From a bacterium (GTDB lineage Bacteria; Oederibacteriota; Muellerivitia; Muellerivitales; Muellerivitaceae), in NCBI GenBank assembly GCA_025980505.1, contig JAICXI010000060.1, positions 1 to 7,945 on the forward strand: a stretch of 7,945 nucleotides of DNA. The letters run 5' to 3'. Made by a program: the position numbers and the translations under genes. Positions 5,125 to 7,945 of the stretch are shown in pieces (within the stretch, counting starts at the first letter, position 1; each line of letters begins with the position of its first letter). The notes under the pieces are model-generated. The model was not told the DNA's origin, made no database searches, and was given only the letters and a program-made list of their open reading frames with translations.

Positions 5125-5892
5125 TATCGGTTGGCTTTCGAGGTTTCGCCGGATGTCGAAGATGCGGTCTTCCTTCACCCCGAATTTTCCGATCATTTCC
5201 TTGGGGAAATCCAGCACGCAGGTCTTTTTCGGATCGTGCCCGTCCGAGCCCATGGAGAACCGGACGCCCGCATCCACGGCTTTTTTCATGAGCCGGTCGT
5301 AAGGCGAAAGCCACCGGTTGGAGATTTCCATGCAGACATCGTGGATCAGGAGGGTGTTGATGAGCTTTTCCTCCCACCATTCGGGGAAGGCCTCCTCCGG
5401 TTTTCCCAAGGCCAAAGGCGGCAGCATGGTGCAATGGCCCAGGATGGTGTAGTCCTGTTCCCCGAACTCCCGGTTTAGCACTTCCAAATGGGCGGTGAAG
5501 AAAAGGTCCCAGTCCTTGATTTGCGCGCCGGGATTATAGTCCGGCAAGCCGCCCTTCAGGTACTGGAGGAGGGGGCTGAAGCCGATCCGCAGGCCGTGAA
5601 GCTCGATGCCGTGCACGCTCCCGATCATGTAATCGAACTTTTCCCGGACCCCGGGAGCCAGGACGAAGCCGCGCCCCAGGTCCATTTCCAAGCCCCGGGC
5701 CACCGGGTATTGGGAAAGGAAGTCCGCGTAAGCCAGCAGCCGATCGTTGGAATTGAGGTATTCCCCCAGTCCCGCATGGTCGGACAAACCCGCCCGGACG
5801 CGGCGGACCCCGGCGCATTCCAGCACTTCCTCGATGGACTGGCGGCCGTCCGACCATTCGGCGGTGTGGTTGTGGCAATCCAGGTAATTCAT
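5113..5892 (-). CDS. PHP-domain metal-dependent hydrolase (histidinol-phosphatase-like)
   Basis: This 259-residue protein has the PHP fold, a distorted barrel with up to three metal ions that hydrolyses phosphoester bonds. All the expected ligand motifs are present: DCHNH (H7, H9), SDG (D15), SDH (H39), GLEMD (E69), GSVHG (H94), GHC (H153) and GSDGHD (D217, H219). The order and length resemble HisJ-type histidinol phosphatase and YcdX/YtvP-type proteins, but no his genes are nearby, so the substrate is unknown. There is no signal peptide or membrane helix, so it is cytoplasmic. The ATG overlaps the HlyC/CorC stop (ATGA), and AAGGA lies in the end of that gene, so translation is probably coupled. 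The last codons (ATA AGC CGC GGA TGA) lie in an inverted-repeat arm, so the native C-terminus may once have differed. Its position before era suggests co-expression with ribosome-assembly genes, not necessarily a shared pathway. Confidence 0.88.
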   Translation of the reverse strand: MNYLDCHNHTAEWSDGRQSIEEVLECAGVRRVRAGLSDHAGLGEYLNSNDRLLAYADFLSQYPVARGLEMDLGRGFVLAPGVREKFDYMIGSVHGIELHGLRIGFSPLLQYLKGGLPDYNPGAQIKDWDLFFTAHLEVLNREFGEQDYTILGHCTMLPPLALGKPEEAFPEWWEEKLINTLLIHDVCMEISNRWLSPYDRLMKKAVDAGVRFSMGSDGHDPKKTCVLDFPKEMIGKFGVKEDRIFDIRRNLESQPISRG

Positions 5893-7319
5893 GGGGGGTC
5901 TTTCCTTTTCGCGGCGGCCGGCGTCCCCGCGGCGGGGTTCTCGGCGGCCGGCCCTTCCTCCGGGGCCTTCGCGGAAGGGGAAGCTTCCGCCGGGGCCTTG
6001 GCCTTCTTCTTGCGGGGTTTCGCGGCCGTCTCCGGGGGCGCGGGAAGCAGGGGCGCCTTCCGCTTGACGGCCTTCACCTTCAGGACGCTGGTTTCGCTGG
6101 CGTCCAGGATCTTGAAGGCCGCCTCCTTGTCCTCGATCACCCGCCCCTTTTTAGGGACCCGGCCGGCCATTTCCATCAAATAGCCCCCCAGGCTGGCCAC
6201 TTCCCCCTTGGGAACCAGGTGCAGGCCCAAGGCCTCGTTCACGTCGTCCAGCGCCATGTCGGCTTCCACCACCCAGGAACCGTCGGGCTGCCGCGCCACG
6301 GCCTTTTCGTCCTCCGAATCGCGCTCATCGCGGATTTCCCCGATGATCTTCTCCACCAGGTCCTCCATGGTCACCAGCCCCGACGTGCCGCCGTACTCGT
6401 CCACCACGATGGCCATGTGGAATTTACCGCGCCGGAATTCCCGCAGCAGCCTGTCCACGCGCATGGTTTCGGGCACGAAAAAGGGCTTCCGGAACAAGTC
6501 GTGCAGCACGATGAGGTCCCGGTTCCTCCAGATGGAGAGCAGGTCCCTCGTGTGGATGATCCCCACGATGTTGTCCATACTGCCCTTGTAGACCGGCACG
6601 CGGGAAAAGCCGTTTTGAACCACCAGGTCCAGCATGTCCTCGAAGGGAACCGCCACGTCCACGCAAAACATATCCGTGCGCGGAATCATGACGGCGCTCA
6701 CCTTGGTGTCGGTGAACTTGAAGATGGAATGGATCATCTTCTTTTCCTCTTCCTGGATGGTGCCGGCCTTCTGGCCCATTTCGATCAGGTGCTTGACGTC
6801 GTCCTCCGTCACCAGGGCCACGGTGGCCTGGCCCAGGCCCGGGAATAGCCGCGCCACGGCCCAACCCAGGAGCCAGTTCAGGGGGCTCAAGAACCTGTCG
6901 AAGAGGTAGATGGGGACCACCAGCCAGGGGGTGACCGCCGCCGTATGGATGCGGGCCATGACCTTCGGTATGGCTTCGCCGAAAACGATGAGCACCACCA
7001 TCACGGCCGCCGAAACCGCGCTCCCCGTCAAGGTGCGGCTCCAGTGGTTGATTTCCGCGAAATGCACCGCCATATAGGCCGCCAGGGTGGTGACGGCCAC
7101 GTTGACGGTGTTGGTGCCCAGGAGGATGGTGGTCAGGAGGCGGTTGGGATGGTCGTTCCATTCCTTGAACGCCCTGCCGAATAAGCCGGGCTTTTCCTTG
7201 TGCTGCTGCAACAAGGCGTGGGGAAAGGACAAAAGGCCCGTTTCCACCGCGGAAAAATACATGGAAACGAACACCAGGACGGTCAAAACGATCAAGTGGG
7301 ATAAAAGGTAGGTGTCCAC
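5889..7319 (-). CDS. HlyC/CorC-family membrane protein (CNNM/DUF21, CBS pair, transporter-associated domain)
   Basis: This 476-residue protein has the standard order of the family: a DUF21/CNNM membrane domain (about residues 1-170, with helices near 8-28, 62-84, 98-116 and 130-150), then a linker with GTIQEEEKKMIHSIFKFTDTK, a CBS pair (about 208-330, with VMIPRTDMFCV and VVDEYGGTSGLVTMEDLVE), and a C-terminal CorC/HlyC domain (about 345-417, with LGGYLMEMAGRVPKKG). Relatives are proposed Mg2+/Co2+ or Na+-coupled metal exporters whose CBS domains sense nucleotides; direction and ion are not fixed by sequence. Residues about 418-476 form an unusual low-complexity tail rich in Lys, Ala and Pro. 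The start is GTG at 7319 with TAAGGAA four bases upstream. The stop overlaps the PHP ATG. Pairing with ybeY is common (ybeZ-ybeY-ybeX/corC in E. coli). Confidence 0.94.
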   Translation of the reverse strand: MDTYLLSHLIVLTVLVFVSMYFSAVETGLLSFPHALLQQHKEKPGLFGRAFKEWNDHPNRLLTTILLGTNTVNVAVTTLAAYMAVHFAEINHWSRTLTGSAVSAAVMVVLIVFGEAIPKVMARIHTAAVTPWLVVPIYLFDRFLSPLNWLLGWAVARLFPGLGQATVALVTEDDVKHLIEMGQKAGTIQEEEKKMIHSIFKFTDTKVSAVMIPRTDMFCVDVAVPFEDMLDLVVQNGFSRVPVYKGSMDNIVGIIHTRDLLSIWRNRDLIVLHDLFRKPFFVPETMRVDRLLREFRRGKFHMAIVVDEYGGTSGLVTMEDLVEKIIGEIRDERDSEDEKAVARQPDGSWVVEADMALDDVNEALGLHLVPKGEVASLGGYLMEMAGRVPKKGRVIEDKEAAFKILDASETSVLKVKAVKRKAPLLPAPPETAAKPRKKKAKAPAEASPSAKAPEEGPAAENPAAGTPAAAKRKDPP

Positions 7320-7323
7320 AAGG

Positions 7324-7330
7324 TTCCTTA
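7324..7330 (-). promoter_or_regulatory. Ribosome binding site deciding the HlyC/CorC GTG start
   Basis: The minus strand reads TAAGGAA, CCTT, GTG. The AAGGA core with five bases to the start codon supports GTG at 7319 as the true start, even though the frame could be entered elsewhere. Confidence 0.6.
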
Positions 7331-7395
7331 AGACGGCGTCGTTTCAAGCCCGGGGTTCCGGACGAAGGTTTTGAAGCGCGGGCCCCAAAACTCCC

Positions 7396-7411
7396 AAATT
7401 CAAAATTCAAA
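7396..7411. repeat. Tandem 7-mer (ATTCAAA twice) at the ybeY stop codon
   Basis: ATTCAAA occurs at 7398-7404 and 7405-7411, preceded by AA. On the minus strand it reads TTTGAATTTTGAAT, and the ybeY TGA stop (7409-7407) falls within the first unit. It resembles the short AAAATTCAAAATT-type tandem arrays I recall between genes of environmental bacteria. The 87-base gap from ybeY to the HlyC/CorC gene holds no terminator that I can see. Confidence 0.5.
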
Positions 7412-7865
7412 GGCCGGGCTTAAACCTTTTAAGTATCCGGTCCTGCAGGCCGAACATTCTTTTTTCACCCGCCCGGGTTCCATGATCATAGCCTAAAAGG
7501 TGGAGAATTCCATGGACCAGCAGGAGGGCCAGTTCCTCGCGGAATTCCTTCCCCCGCGCCGCGGCTTGCCGCCTGGTTTGCGGCACGCTGATGACCACGT
7601 CGCCCAGGGCCGTGGTCGGCCCGCGCCCATCCCCCGGGCCCGGCCCCTCCAAGAGGGGGAAGGAAAGCACGTCGGTGATCCTGTCCTTCTTGCGGTAGGC
7701 GCGGTTGAGCTTCCGCACCTCCCCGTCCCCGGTCAACACCACCGAAAGTTCCGAACGCTTTTCAAAGGAGGCGCCCCGGACGCTTTTCAAGGCGAGGGAG
7801 GACAGGCGCTTGAGCCAGGCTTCGGAGATGGGGCTCTTCACTTTGGACCGGACGAGGAGTTTCAA
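7407..7865 (-). CDS. ybeY: YbeY, rRNA maturation endoribonuclease
   Basis: YbeY is a zinc-dependent endoribonuclease needed for 16S rRNA 3'-end maturation and ribosome quality control; in E. coli it interacts with Era. The hallmark zinc motif is LLVHGILHLLGYDHGT, with histidines H118, H122 and H128 from the start chosen here. LNRAYRKKDRITDVLSFP holds the conserved arginine and the TDVLSFP signature, and ALGDVVIS is also typical. I chose TTG at 7865 because GAAAGG lies six bases upstream and the distance to the conserved arginine then matches E. coli YbeY (58 versus 59). The frame also allows GTG at 7901 (12 more residues), but that has no ribosome binding site and its extra residues are encoded in repeat-like DNA. 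The protein is 152 residues, normal for the family. It heads the visible cluster leading to HlyC/CorC, PHP and era. The upstream gene is not identifiable; phoH would be usual. Confidence 0.93.
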   Translation of the reverse strand: MKLLVRSKVKSPISEAWLKRLSSLALKSVRGASFEKRSELSVVLTGDGEVRKLNRAYRKKDRITDVLSFPLLEGPGPGDGRGPTTALGDVVISVPQTRRQAAARGKEFREELALLLVHGILHLLGYDHGTRAGEKRMFGLQDRILKRFKPGL

Positions 7866-7873
7866 GAAAGGCC

Positions 7874-7885
7874 TTTCACCGCAGA
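7874..7885. repeat. Copy 2 of TTTCACCGCAGA, overlapping the ybeY ribosome binding site
   Basis: This is an exact copy of the 12-mer at 2661-2672. On the minus strand TCTGCGGTGAAAGG contributes the GAAAGG that serves as the ybeY Shine-Dalgarno sequence. It also contains a TGA (7878-7876) that could end an upstream gene in one frame. The remaining 60 bases to the window edge have no recognisable protein signature in any minus-strand frame, though two frames stay open and could be the tail of an upstream gene. Confidence 0.4.
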
Positions 7886-7945
7886 GTGAACGGGGTTGCA
7901 CCGGGCCGGGCCCGGAGCTTCCAGGCGCCCGTTGGAGCGGACGGC

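Noticed and set aside
6424..7410. 328-residue minus-strand open frame overlapping the HlyC/CorC gene
   Set aside because: Repetitive Gly/His/Arg translation with no recognisable fold; the other frame encodes the full DUF21-CBS-CorC architecture.
7876..7945. 3' end of an upstream protein-coding gene
   Set aside because: Two minus-strand frames stay open to the edge (stopping at 7876 or 7862), but composition and sequence do not distinguish them and neither matches a family I know.

Overview
The window is a GC-rich bacterial chromosome segment. All eight genes I can support lie on the minus strand, so transcription runs from high to low coordinates. GTG and TTG starts are common, and high GC leaves long spurious open frames opposite and within the real genes. 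Nothing diagnoses a phylum. An uncultured environmental Gram-negative-type bacterium is plausible (single-pass M48 peptidase, DUF898/YjgN membrane protein, HlyC/CorC protein), but this is inference.

Region by region, in transcription order. From 7865 to 4086 there is an RNA and ribosome housekeeping cluster: ybeY (rRNA maturation endonuclease), an HlyC/CorC-family membrane protein with CBS domains, a PHP-domain metallohydrolase whose start overlaps the preceding stop by four bases (ATGA), and era (ribosome-assembly GTPase). A short pyruvate kinase follows (4021-2963). It has only the barrel and lid domains and carries the residue signature of K+-independent enzymes. After a 342-base gap with a strong GC-rich hairpin comes a two-gene unit (2620-506): a DUF898/YjgN-type membrane protein and an M48 metallopeptidase 18 bases apart. 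After a further 301-base gap, the first 68 codons of a PAS-domain protein run off the left edge.

YbeY and Era both act on 16S rRNA and the small subunit, so their clustering is sensible. The PHP protein between them has a complete metal-ligand set but no assignable substrate. DUF898 and M48 probably form an envelope-associated pair of unknown function.

The most unusual layer is between the genes. Short repeat-like sequences sit exactly at gene boundaries. One arm of an inverted repeat encodes the last residues and stop of the PHP protein, while the other arm lies a few bases from the era GTG start. A tandem 7-mer holds the ybeY stop, and a second repeat motif supplies the ybeY ribosome binding site. 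I see no CRISPR, tRNA, rRNA, complete mobile element or defence system.
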